Positions 54,573 to 64,000 of a stretch of DNA of 64,000 bases are shown here, one piece after another. How positions within the stretch are numbered: the first letter of the stretch is position 1; each line of letters begins with the position of its first letter. The position numbers were made by a program, and so were the translations under genes. The DNA comes from Phytophthora sp. 'mugwort' (Eukaryota > Oomycota > Peronosporomycetes > Peronosporales > Peronosporaceae), in the NCBI GenBank assembly GCA_033558025.1, contig JAUCEF010000017.1, forward strand, positions 1,488,001 to 1,552,000, written 5' to 3'. The notes beneath the pieces were generated by a model that saw nothing but the letters and a program-made list of their open reading frames with translations, searched no databases and was not told where the DNA came from.

Positions 54573-56239
54573 CTAAGGTGTATACCCCGTGTTTCCAGGC
54601 AAACTACCGTCGCGTGTGTAGCCGTATTGAAGCCGCTCGTCTTCTTGTGCTTTGTAGTTGAAGCCTTTGAAAAATTCGCTAAATACACCATTGCCCACGG
54701 GGCTGTCAACACTTCCTAGCGAGATGCTGGTAAATTCATCTCGAAAGTTGCTGCCATCGATCTACACGATATTCAATCAAGCAAAATTAGACGAACGCAG
54801 AAATTAGGCAAAAAACTAAACGTACGATCATTTCCGGAGATGGACAAGGCTTGATTAGTGGTTTGACCTCTCGGAATGTGATCATCTCCCAGTCGGTATG
54901 ACGGAAAAATGCATGTTCTTTGATTTCTGAACCCCCACGTACGGAGCCTAATCTTTCATACGGACTCCGGCTGAGAAGCTTTCGCAGCAAATCTTCAGCT
55001 TCCGGTGAAATATAATCTGGGATCGAGAGTGGAGAATAAAGGACTTGCTTGCACATTTCTTTTGCGTTCTGACTGTACCATGGCGGAAGTCCTGTAAGGA
55101 GCTCGTATAGCACTGCTCCAAATGCCCACCAATCTGCAGCTGTGCCGTACTCCTTTCCTTTCAATATTTCGGGAGCTGCCACATTTTAACCGAAGACACA
55201 GCGTCACAACCTGATTCCCTAAAGAAAATATAAGCAGTCAACGCATCACCCACCAAGATACTCGTAGCTACCACAAATGGTCTTCGCCCCGCAAGTAGCT
55301 TCGGTAATCCCGAACTTGCTGATGCCAAAATCTACGAGCTTGAGATGCCCATCCTCGGTGAGCAACATATTCTCCGGTTTCAGATCTCGGTGCAGAATGC
55401 CGTGTTGATGTAGCTGCTGCACTGCGACGAGTAACTCAGCTGCGTAAAATACCGCCACCTCTTGTATAAACCTCGTTGCTCGTTCCAGATGTGTGGACAA
55501 CTCTCCACCAGGACAGTACTCCATCACAAAGTATAAGTTGCCCTTGGTCTGAAAAGCCCAGTACAGATGAACTGTCAACAAAGATTACAGTCAGCCATAA
55601 AAAACACTGCGCTCTTCAACTAAAAAAGCTCAACTAAATCGATGAGTACCAACCCAAAGCATGATGGTAAGTTCCACCCAGAACATCCCTCTCCGATAGA
55701 ACCCTCGCAGCCATGTCCTTCTCCTTCACCGACCGTTTCGACACCATCTTCATCGCGTACAGTTTCTCATCTCGTCGATGACGAACCAGCAACACCCGAC
55801 CCATCCCGCCGACCCCGATAACTTTAATCTTTTGAAAATCTTTAGGCGATACGGACTCTCCACTACTTAACCCGCTACACTCGCCGTTAGCTACATCGAC
55901 AGGCCGACCCCGTGCCAATCTCCTCGCGACTCGCGCTCTCCGTTTAATCAATTGGAGCTGCTCCTCCTCGTCCACCATCTGCGTCTCAACCTTGCGGAAT
56001 GTGCGGCCAGTCGAGCTCAACGTGCTAGGCAACGTCATCCACACACCGCCATCCGCGTCCGTATCACTGTCGCTCTCACTGGTGTTGCAGCGGTCGCTCT
56101 CGGAATCGGAAAAGATACCAGTCTCTGCTCGGCGATGCAGCTCTGGCTGTGTCAGATGGTGGTCGGCCCGGGGCGTTACTAGCGCCTGCTTCGAGTGCGA
56201 GCTGTCGGATATCGAGTCGCGCGACTGCTGGACGCCCAT
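54573..56239 (-). CDS. AGC-family protein kinase
   Basis: Exons 56239-55654, 55571-55254, 55175-54826 and 54761-54573 give 480 residues. The N-terminal 130 residues are acidic and Ser-rich. Kinase motifs: glycine loop GVGGMGRV (142-149), Lys164 in YAMK, HRDLKPEN (Asp258), DFG (276-278), activation loop TICGSYEYLAPE with PDK1-type Thr293. The C-terminal tail has FRDEFTSISL and a hydrophobic motif FFKGFNY, with Asn where phosphorylated Ser/Thr usually is. The start at 56239 reads MGVQQSRDS, which fits N-myristoylation; the frame extends to 56281 only from a TTG. The third exon must be entered at cag/CT to give EYLAPE; the frame upstream of that has stops. Confidence 0.93.
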
Positions 56240-56459
56240 GCCGTAGACTAGCGGCGTGATGCTTGTCTCAAGCGAGCTCAAGCTGGCTATTTGAAGTGGT
56301 GTTGGCTAAGCCGCCATTGGCCAAAACTCTCACGTAGCAGCAATAAGCAAGTAGAATTTATGGGGAACCAGCTCAACTGCTTGGCGCAGTGTCAGGCGCG
56401 ACAAGAGGGTGCGCAGAGACTGCTAGTGCTGCAGAAAGGTGGAGTATGTTTATAGTTGA

Positions 56460-57274
56460 ATGCATTTACGAGTCTGTTTATTGTTGCTGATCATGGGGTG
56501 CGCAGGCGCTTACTTCATGCGGAAGAAGACGATTCTGGGGATGAACACGGGGACGGAGAGAGTCCACGTGAATCTCGATGAAGACGGACACACGTACGTA
56601 GAGATTGTAGTTAGAGTATTAAGCAGTTTGATTTTGGTAATGTTATAGGTTGTGCGTTGATATTTGGTGGACTATTGCATTAGACTGCTCTGGAAGGCAC
56701 ACGATTCGATCAAGACGCCGACAAAAATCGAGCTGCACTCGGTGAACTTGATCCAGGCCCAAGGTGCGTGCATTTCCGGTGTCTGTAAAAAAAAAACTGA
56801 TATCCTAGAGGAATATTGTTGTGTTGCACCTGTAAAGGCAAAATCGGATATACCGTTACGTCGCACAAGGGCGACGTGTTGCTGGATGTGGAGGCGGACT
56901 CGGAGGAGGTTCGCGATATCTGGGTGCGTTATGCATTTTTCAGTTGATGGGAATAGCGACGACAAAAATATGGATTGGTGAGAATACTAACATAGAGTTT
57001 ATTAACGTCGGAGGTGCAGGTGACGCATCTGCAAATGGTGTGCGAAGACAGCAGCCCGGGTGACGAAACTGAGGAGGAAGTGCAGTCTGGTTTAAAGTTC
57101 CGCAAGATGGTCGAAGATCGCGCCAAGAAGCAAGTGTACTGGGCGAAGCGCGCACATGAACTAGAGCAACGAAAACAAGAAGCTGAAGAGCGAAAAAAGA
57201 AGTTTGCTGGCGTCGGCATGAAATACACGGCTCTCGCTATGAGCAACAGGCCTGATTCGTCAAGCAAGGACTAA
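56460..57274 (+). CDS. Small PH-like protein with coiled-coil tail
   Basis: Exons 56460-56593, 56684-56763, 56838-56923 and 57020-57274 give 184 residues, phases consistent. The middle (LLWKAHDSIKTPTKIELHSV to VRDIWVTHLQMVC) has the strand spacing and final Trp helix of a PH domain. The tail is a charged helix (HELEQRKQEAEERKKKF). The first ATG gives a hydrophobic start (MHLRVCLLLLIMGCAGA), which could be a signal peptide. The second ATG at 56493 gives MGCAGAYFMRKK, a possible myristoylation plus palmitoylation start that would suit a cytosolic PH protein better. I do not know the family. Confidence 0.65.
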
Positions 57275-58150
57275 GCCATGACAATAGACTGTCGCATTAG
57301 GTAGTTTTGCGTACGGTTAAGGGTGCTTACTGAAATTGCTAGCTATGATTGTGTTTCCGCATTTGGATGCTCAGTTGGAGCACTATAGAGCTTTCAAACC
57401 ACGAGGACAGGGCAACTTGTAGGTATACAAGATAACGTACAAGTTAGGCATTGTGCAGAGGTTGCAGCAATCGATGCCACCACGCCAGCATTTGCGAAAT
57501 GTCGAGATCTTATGGATGAATTGGCCCAGCATGAAGAACATGAAGTCCAACTGAAACTCGGACTCGGCACGTGGTTGCTCTTCACTCGATCACTTGTTTT
57601 CATCAAAGAGTTATCCTGACCACCCACTAAATTATTGTGGGCAGTGAGCATTTTACGCCTCGAGGTCGATGCATACCTCATCACCCAACTATTTGTGCTG
57701 TTTCACGAGTTTGTCTAGTAGTGCCTCTCATTGCGTCTTCGCATGCGTCGGTAATTCTTCACTGCGACTTCAAGCTCGGGGCCACCAGGCCAAAGCGCAG
57801 GTAATCTCCTTCTTTTTCGTCGCCCTGGCGACTACGACCCAGGCGGGCCTGACCGTCTCGCACCATCTTGGAACGAGTCGCTGTCGCTCAGCGACGTCGT
57901 GATTCACACCATGGCTTGAACTGAACCCACTACAAGTGGCAAGAGGGACTGTGACTACGGCCTTTGCTTCTTGTTTGACATCTTCGGTGTGAGGGCACCC
58001 GAATGCATAGACTCCAGCTGTTACAGTACCGCCCTTATGGTGTTGGGGGTGCGAGTTGCCGTATGCTTAATTAAGCGCTTCCAGATCAGCGTTGGACTTG
58101 GATTTGCGCTGCCGCGGCCGGAAGTTGCTGGGCCTGTCAGCAGCTCAGGC
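57275..58150. other. Intergenic region with unassigned ORF-like pieces
   Basis: A plus-strand stretch near 57425-57570 reads AEVAAIDATTPAFAKCRDLM and on, but has no start or clear exon borders. Another at 57700-57900 is GC-rich with minus-strand coding-like composition. Neither could be tied to a gene; transposon or gene fragments are likely. Confidence 0.35.
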
Positions 58151-58161
58151 TTTTGGCGGGA
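58151..58161 (+). promoter_or_regulatory. E2F-type binding site
   Basis: ttttggcggga is a full match to the canonical E2F site TTTSSCGS with its usual flanks. It lies 70 bp before the start codon at 58221 and just upstream of a TATA box. Confidence 0.55.
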
Positions 58162-58185
58162 GCTCAATTGAGCCCAGTTTCGCCA

Positions 58186-58193
58186 TATAAAAG
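58186..58193 (+). promoter_or_regulatory. TATA box
   Basis: tataaaag, 35 bp upstream of the ATG at 58221. Such a clean TATA box is unusual for oomycete genes, and the short distance implies a very short 5' UTR. Confidence 0.5.
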
Positions 58194-58220
58194 CCAGTCA
58201 TAACAGAGCAGTGCAAAATC

Positions 58221-58853
58221 ATGGAGGTGACTCCGACGCTGGACGATGCTCAAGCTCTTCGCCGGCTAACGCTTGCGGACGAACATCTTGTACGTGAGCG
58301 GCTGCGTTAAGGAGATTTCTGCGGGTTACACTTGGCACGCTGGTATCAACGCGCCTGTTTGTCTCTATGCTGGCAGATGATCTGCTTGTGTGGAGTGGAC
58401 GTAGAGCAAGATGCCGACGCCCGAGTGCTGCAGGACGCGATGCAGAAACTCGTTCGCATCAAGATGCAAATGGGGAGCAACGTGAGTGTGTGACGTATTG
58501 CAGTATCTGATGGAGACTAGAGCAGTAACTTAGTGTCGTTGATGCAGCACCAGATGAGCCTTGCCAGGGCTCAGGGATCAAGACTCTTAGTCGAGCAGGA
58601 GGTAGACACCGTGATTACTGATGTGCAAGGCAACTTCTAAGAGAGATCTGTGGCGCCATGCTTGTTGCAATAGTTTACAAAAGACGTCGATGTCCTAGTG
58701 GCAGCAGTACCGGGCTGGCTTGATTCGGCTGGTCATGACGACGCAGTGGGCCTTGATGACCTTCTGGCGGATGCTGCTCGCTACTTCGGCGCACAACGAG
58801 AAATGGTCGGACAAAAGCTTGCTATGTATGCACTGCAACTTGAAGAGCACTAA
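58221..58853 (+). CDS. Unidentified 135-residue helical protein
   Basis: Exons 58221-58289, 58377-58481, 58548-58601 and 58674-58853, all phase 0, with introns of 66-87 bp. The protein is all-helical in appearance: LDDAQALRRLTLADEHL, then DADARVLQDAMQKLVRIKMQ and ARYFGAQREMVGQKLAMYAL. Reading through the third intron would stop at 58638-58640, so the fourth exon depends on the ttgcaatag acceptor. E2F-type and TATA motifs precede it. I do not recognise it; a small subunit of a replication, kinetochore or trafficking complex would fit, but that is only a guess. Confidence 0.6.
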
Positions 58854-58876
58854 CATCGAGATCACTGCAAAATAAA

Positions 58877-59538
58877 ATGCAGGAGCGCCACGCAACTTCT
58901 TCATTCCGCCTGCTACTCGTCTACAGACAAGTGAAGCAGGTTCGAAGACACGTTCTTGTCGTCGGTGTTGCAACTACCCCAGTCTAATGGTTCAAGTTCA
59001 ACTTTGGTCGTATAGAGTCCACAGCTTCACACCAGTCAGGGAGAGATCTCGCTGGCGTTCATTAATGATCCTTCTTGTCAATTGGACATCATTTACTGGC
59101 ATCAAGACGTTCCTCTGGAGGCGGCTCAGGTGAGTCTGGTGCTGCAACTTACTAAACGTTCACACACGCTTATAGTACACGATGCATTGCTGCTATTCTC
59201 TCAGAATGTATTCGACCAGTTCTGCGCATATGACAACATGAACCCATTCACCAAATTTTACTCCCTAGAAGTCGGTGGGTCACTCGAGAGATTGCACCAG
59301 GTACGCTCCGGTTCATTTATTTTAAAAATCCTGATGCACATCGAGAGGCACGATCAGTTGCCACGCAGAAGCGTGAATGCCATACTAACGCCGAAGTTAA
59401 TTGTTGCTGACTGGTTAGGCGCTTGTGCTGATACTGTCGCATCCAGCACATCGAATCAGTCAAAATGCTGCTGAACAGCTTCTGGCATCGTGCTTTTCGC
59501 CGAGCAAAGGGATCGACTCTCTAGGGCAACAGAGTTAA
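58877..59538 (+). CDS. Unidentified hypothetical protein
   Basis: Likely exons 58877-58939, 59016-59300 and 59419-59538 (phase 0), about 155 residues. The middle exon reads EISLAFINDPSCQLDIIYWH, then LLLFSQNVFDQFCAYDNMNP and SLEVGGSLERLHQ; the last reads LVLILSHPAHRISQNAAEQL. The helices suggest part of a larger helical-repeat protein, so this may be an incomplete model or a fragment. It converges on E2F, whose stop is 121 bp away. Confidence 0.45.
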
Positions 59539-59658
59539 ATAGATGCGCAAGCCTGCTGTCGGTCCCAAGCGAATGGAGCCCGTATGTCGTCACTAGGGAG
59601 GCGAGTGACAGGCTGAAAAAAAGTTTGCTAACATGGTGCGCCATCCGCAATCCCTTCC

Positions 59659-61181
59659 TTATGGAATGTCTGCAAAAAAGTCCGAGATGCCTTCGCTATC
59701 GTCCAGATTGAAGCAAAAGTCCGGATCGGTCTGCTCAATGATGGAAAGCGCAGCGCATACAAGGTTAATTAGGAAAGCAAAGGTTAGGCAATCTTAAGAA
59801 TGTGTACTGAAAAATAATCACGTCAATACCTTTAACGGTGCGAGTTTGAAGATACCGCTGTCCGAGTCGTATGATCTCTGCTGTGAAAAGCGCCGAGGGA
59901 AAACAGAAATATAAGTAGGTAGTGCTGCAAACGCGCAAAAAGCAGGAAGGCGTAACCAACATAAACTCACCTGGTCTAAAGGAGGTGCAGGGCTATCAGG
60001 TGCTGCAAGTGTCCCAGCTTCCTTCGCCGACTCGTTGGCACTTTCAGTCCCCCTTTCATCCATATGCCGAACTAAATACACATCCACGGGCCCATCTGTA
60101 GAATTGAAACAGCAACAAATAACAGTTCGTAAGCCACGCCGAATTGCTTGCAAATTCTAGTCTCTCGTACCTGTAGACTTGAGGAAGATCTGAAATCGGC
60201 GTTTTCCTGCCGGCATACCTTCATCTGGGTCGGGTACTTCAAGTGTTGTTCCTGGCGGGGCTTTGATTGCCATAACGCTCTGATCTGCAAAACTCTCTTG
60301 TCGTCGCATGTCGTCGTGTGTGACATAGCAAAAGTTATCAAAGCTGCCTTTGTCGAACGCTTCTTCTTCGTATAGACGCCGGATGTTCTGGCTGACCATC
60401 TTGATATGCTGGTCGTACTTCAGCTCGTCTTGCCTAAGATCTGAAATATTTTGTCGAAGATGGTCCATACCCTGGTAGCCGTCGGTGACACCTGTAGGTC
60501 CGCTTGCACCCCTGCATATTGCCAGCCATTATCAAACGTCAGGCCAATGACAACATTCAGCACAGCGCCGAGCTCGATACACTCCACCCACGTACTTCCA
60601 GTGAATGTTGTTCTTGGACGTCTTCTCAATCAGCCCAATGCCTTCCAGCACGTTGGTGATATCATATATACGTCGTTTCTATCAGTGCGCAGCATCAACA
60701 ACGAAAGCATCCAAAAGTCAGCAGCTATGACACATCGTTCCAATTATCGCAGCACCTTCTTACCTGAACGCCGAGTGATTCGGCCGCTGTGTTCAAGTCC
60801 AGATCTTTTGACGGCGCAGCTTGGATCAACTCCACGAATCGCTTAGTCAGCAGTCCTAAGGAACTGTCGTATCTGCTCGCCGGAGAAGGTTTGGATCCTC
60901 CTGCAACAAAGACGGCAACAAACGACGTCATGAGCATTAACCTGTGATGAACGTTGCATAATGTATCCCCTCCGTATGCCTGTATAATACATGGGGTTAT
61001 AGGACGCACCCCGTGCATTGGGACTGGGTGATTGCAACCTAGGCGGTGCCACGGCGGACGTGTGTGATCTGGACGCAGCGTTGCCAGTGGTTGCCACGGG
61101 CGAAGCCGCAACCTCATGCCGTGCCTTGGGGCGCTTGACCTTGCGCTTCAGCTCCTCGTTCGAGACCTTGGCTTTGGCCAT
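59659..61181 (-). CDS. E2F: E2F-family transcription factor
   Basis: Seven exons: 61181 to about 60953, 60900-60764, 60678-60596, 60511-60171, 60095-59971, 59880-59830 and 59733-59659, about 346 residues. The DNA-binding winged helix is clear ([18 protein letters not shown], then [13 protein letters not shown] joined to [20 protein letters not shown]). Then come a coiled coil and marked box ([20 protein letters not shown] and LEVPDPDEG, then [14 protein letters not shown]). A short acidic C-terminal activation-type motif follows ([18 protein letters not shown]). It is an E2F rather than DP by sequence and would bind TTTSSCGS sites as a DP heterodimer in G1/S. The first donor is uncertain: a good GT at 60941 breaks the frame, while GTTCAT at 60952 keeps it. 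It is divergent from SPCS2 by 250 bp. Confidence 0.92.
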
Positions 61182-61431
61182 TGCGTCCGGCTGCAGCAAG
61201 ATCTGGCGCTGCTGCTTCTTATCGTCGCCGGGTCTGCTGTCCCTTGGCAGAGCTTCCGGGTGGCTGCGTTTCAGTATTCAGACAGATAGGTGACCTAGCA
61301 GACTGCATATACCATACTGAAGCTATATCGGTATCATATGTAGTATGACATAAAGCCGTTTTTCTCTAGAAGTGGAAATACCCCGCAAAGCGCCACATCA
61401 TCACCGCTCGAGCGCACACAGAGTAACTAGT

Positions 61432-62260
61432 ATGGGCGCATCGAGCAGTACCGCGGCCGCGCCGGAGCGCAAGGATTCGGAGGACGAGATGGTGCTAAAT
61501 GGTGCGTATTGCGGCTTCCGATAATGGCGGTCTAGTTGGAACTGCGCCTGATATTGACCGCGTACTGCGACGCGCAGACTTGCACATCGAGACGGGCGAC
61601 CAGAACGCCGTCAAGAACCTGCTGGACGATACTATCGTCGAGTTCTTTCAGGCGAAGGAGGATTTTAAGCTGCACTACGGCTGGGACAATGCCAAACTGC
61701 TTCTCATGATGCTGTCGACGGTCATGGCGGCCGTGTCGCATTTTTATAAGCACCCCGCCATCCCAGAGGAAGTGCTCATCTATTCCTGCGTCGCTGGGTG
61801 AGTGAGGCTAGAAATCGCTCTTCTCTGCTGTTGTATACTGCCTACAATTTGCTGACTAGAGCTGTGCTGTGGGGGCAGATTTTTCTTCATTCACGCGTTG
61901 TTGTTCGGATATGCCATGTTTATCGAGAAGGATGTCCTCCTGCGGATGACGCGATCGGTACGGAGCTAAAAAAAAAAATGGTATGACGCCACCACGTTCG
62001 CTGACTATGCTTGACTTGAAATGGTGGAATCGTAGGGAGCCAACCCAGGTAAGACCATTCTGGTGCGAACGACGTTCCCTTACACGGACTCGCATTACAC
62101 CATCAGCATCAACTACCTTGACACAAAGGAAAAGCCCAAGAAGGTGGAACTATACGTAGGTCGTTACTTCGACAAGGACGGCTACTTCAGCAAAGAGGCA
62201 TTCACCAAGGACGTTGAGACGGTTCTGTCGCGCTTTGAAAAGAAAGACAAGAAGCAGTAA
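61432..62260 (+). CDS. SPCS2: Signal peptidase complex subunit 2
   Basis: Exons 61432-61501, 61578-61797, 61879-61957 and 62036-62260 give 197 residues. The pattern is that of SPCS2/Spc2: cytosolic N-terminus, VKNLLDDTIVEFFQ, two closely spaced membrane spans (LLLMMLSTVMAAVSHFY and CVAGFFFIHALLFGYAMF) forming a hairpin, then a cytosolic domain with VRTTFPYTDSHYTISINYLD and GYFSKEAFTKDVETVLSRFE. SPCS2 is the accessory ER subunit linking signal peptidase to Sec61. The third intron contains an A11 run. The N-terminus MGASSS also fits a myristoylation pattern, probably by chance. Confidence 0.9.
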
Positions 62261-62296
62261 CAGGCATGTTATTGCATTGCTGCAATTCTGTGGCGA

Positions 62297-63223
62297 TTAG
62301 ATGTCAGCTTCAGGGTTCTTGTAGGCTACCATCGCGTCGACCTTGTGGACCTACGTAGGTACAAGTCACGTGAAATAATTGAATGAGCGTAGCGAATAAA
62401 CCTCTCGATAAACGCAATCGCGTACCTTTGTAGAGAACGAGCGCAGACGAACTTCCGCTGAGTCCTTGATGTAGCGCGGATCTGACTCCTCCCAAAGGGC
62501 AGGAACTTCGGAGTTCTTGTCAGTGTATACCAGCAAGTCAAATGCGCACTGCTCCTCTAAAAGAGGCAAGAACGAGACACTCGCTGTAATCTGCCGAATG
62601 ATGGCCTGGATCTCAGCCATCATCTCCTTCTTTGGCTTAGAAGCAGGCGCACTACCACAGCAACAAGAGCGCAACATACACATGCTTATCAGCAGCAACG
62701 TAGCGACTTCCTTGTAGAAGCGCTCATGCACCTTTCGCCCGTGTCGTTCTCCGCGTGGACTTCAAACGCCCACCGCTCCAGCACTTCCTGTGTCTCAATA
62801 CCTGTGATGACCAGCACCAACTTTTGAACCTCGCCCTTCAACAGCCAGTCTACACATACGAGCAAACTACAATGTAAGTAAAACAAAAACGCTATGACAG
62901 TTAAAGGTGCATGCAGGCATACTGGACAACTGCTGGAGGAAGTTGGTGAAGAAGTCGTTGAGCCTGTCGTCGTCTGTGACGAGCATGTTCAAGCCATACT
63001 TTTGGACCTGTTTGAAGCTCTCGGCTGGGTAGATGCCGCGCTGGTACAAAATACTGCACATAGCAGACAAATTCCATTAGCTCGATACAGTGCCAGCCAT
63101 CGCCAGCAATGTCGAACTGCGAGCATACGTGTTAATGCTGTATGAAAAGAACTCGGTGACGATCTCGGTCGATCCCTTGAGCGTGATGAGGTTCTCCGAA
63201 ACCTGTGTTGTCGCCTGTAGCAT
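62297..63223 (-). CDS. MAD2: Spindle checkpoint protein MAD2
   Basis: Exons 63223-63129, 63053-62923, 62849-62732, 62651-62426 and 62350-62297 give 207 residues, matching the usual 205. HORMA domain throughout: ITLKGSTEIVTEFFSYSINT, ILYQRGIYPAESFKQVQKYG, LVLVITGIETQEVLERWAFE, EIQAIIRQITASVSFLPLLE, then FDLLVYTDKN and the safety-belt end AEVRLRSFSTKVHKVDAMVA. MAD2 binds MAD1 and CDC20 and delays anaphase. The start (MLQATTQVSENL) is chosen because it directly precedes the HORMA start without an intron. The gene is convergent with SPCS2 (37 bp between stops) and divergent from the MSH5-like gene. Confidence 0.95.
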
Positions 63224-63589
63224 TACGAAATAACCATGTAGGGAAACATCGGTCATTGTTAATGCCGTAGCGCCAAACCCTTGAACGCGCTTGCTGCCTG
63301 TCGTACCATCTTAACTGTGATCGACGCACGTTTGAAAATGCGAATCAGAGTGTGTCCACCACTCCAGAATCCTGTGAAAATCGAATGTTGAACCTTTCAT
63401 AACGCATAAGTTGCAGTTGACAATCACTCCTAAGGGCAACGCGCGCTCTCCATTCCGCACCGCATTGAAGCGCGTGCACCAGATCCACAAAATGCTGCAA
63501 GCCCGCGACAAGGTATTACGTATGCCGATGTAGATAGAGTAAGAATGTCTTAGTCTAATATGCAGTGAGAGCAGCAAGGAGAGAAGGCT

Positions 63590-64000
63590 ATGGAAGAGCT
63601 GTCCGACCTAACCAATGTTGGGATGGAGGACGAGGAGCTGGCCTTCATGTCCGTTCTATTCGACCGAGGAGAGTTGGGCGTCGCAATCTACCACGCGCTG
63701 ACGACTAGCCTCAAGACACTGCAGATCCAGATAGCCAATGCAAAAGAGCTGGAAGAGGTGAGAAGTTGGCTACCGGATCGATAGAGTGTAACAAAGCTTA
63801 GTCGTATACGTTTGGCGTCTTCTCTCTAGATCATTGAGCGTCTACACACACAATTCGAAGTAAATCACGTGCTAATATCCTCTCGAAACGCCAGCTCCAA
63901 TGGAATGCTTCGGATGGTCAAAAAGTTTGACGAAACGCACCAGGCGAAAACAGGGATTAGCGTCCGAAAGGTAATTCGTAAAATGTACTTCGAAGTGATT
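63590..64000 (+). CDS. MSH5: MutS homologue 5-like, 5' part
   Basis: Runs off the window. Exons 63590-63768 (or from an upstream exon) and about 63831-63970, then a donor GTAATT. The segment ELAFMSVLFDRGELGVAIYH matches the N-terminal MutS domain of MSH5 (pattern MSxxxxRGELGxxxY). The next exon reads IIERLHTQFEVNHVLISSRN, the corresponding helix-strand. MSH5 pairs with MSH4 to stabilise meiotic recombination intermediates. The open stretch at 63430-63510 (PFRTALKRVHQIHKMLQARD) could be an earlier exon joined at the CAGCAAGGAG acceptor. The true start is therefore uncertain, and without the C-terminal ATPase the paralogue assignment is moderate. Confidence 0.65.

Overview
The window looks like nuclear DNA from a plant-pathogenic oomycete close to Phytophthora. 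I infer this from short GT-AG introns of about 55-115 bp, flagellar genes expected of a zoospore-forming organism, a cystatin-like protease-inhibitor relic, and Gypsy, hAT, pogo, mariner and Mutator-like elements of the kind common in these genomes. No species was assigned by database search; every call was read from the sequence. Several apparent long ORFs begin at TTG and cross introns, so I re-anchored starts on ATG and joined exons by hand.

Layout. 1-15816 is gene-dense: CFAP91 (flagellar), protoporphyrinogen oxidase, a five-pass membrane protein, a three-exon GIGYF-type translation repressor, an RS-rich protein, a seven-exon helical-repeat-like protein and Mediator subunit MED11. 15900-20000 is a transposon island with a broken hAT transposase and a 1.9-kb pogo-like element with clear ends. 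20023-26732 is a second gene block: the inner-arm dynein subunit DNALI1 with a partial copy behind it, an unidentified 254-residue protein, taxilin, an atypical Rab-like GTPase and a ZIP zinc transporter. 26883-53153 is repeat-dominated: a mariner element, an intron-containing MULE relic, a decayed cystatin gene, a GATC-rich tract, then at least five nested or rearranged Gypsy elements and a MITE. 53418-64000 is a third gene block: a palmitoyl-protein thioesterase, an AGC kinase, a small PH-like protein, two small unknown genes, E2F, signal peptidase subunit SPCS2, MAD2 and the 5' end of an MSH5-like gene.

Functional links. CFAP91 and DNALI1 both serve the axoneme. E2F and MAD2 (cell cycle) and the MSH5-like gene (meiosis) lie within 4.4 kb, and an E2F-type site sits in the promoter of a small unknown gene beside E2F. 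The most notable structural results are three. First, a diverged copy of the DNALI1 3' end lies in antisense just behind CFAP91. Second, LTR orientation and a 5-bp target duplication show that a 2.1-kb segment of the nested Gypsy cluster has been inverted. Third, a palindrome replaces the catalytic part of one reverse transcriptase.
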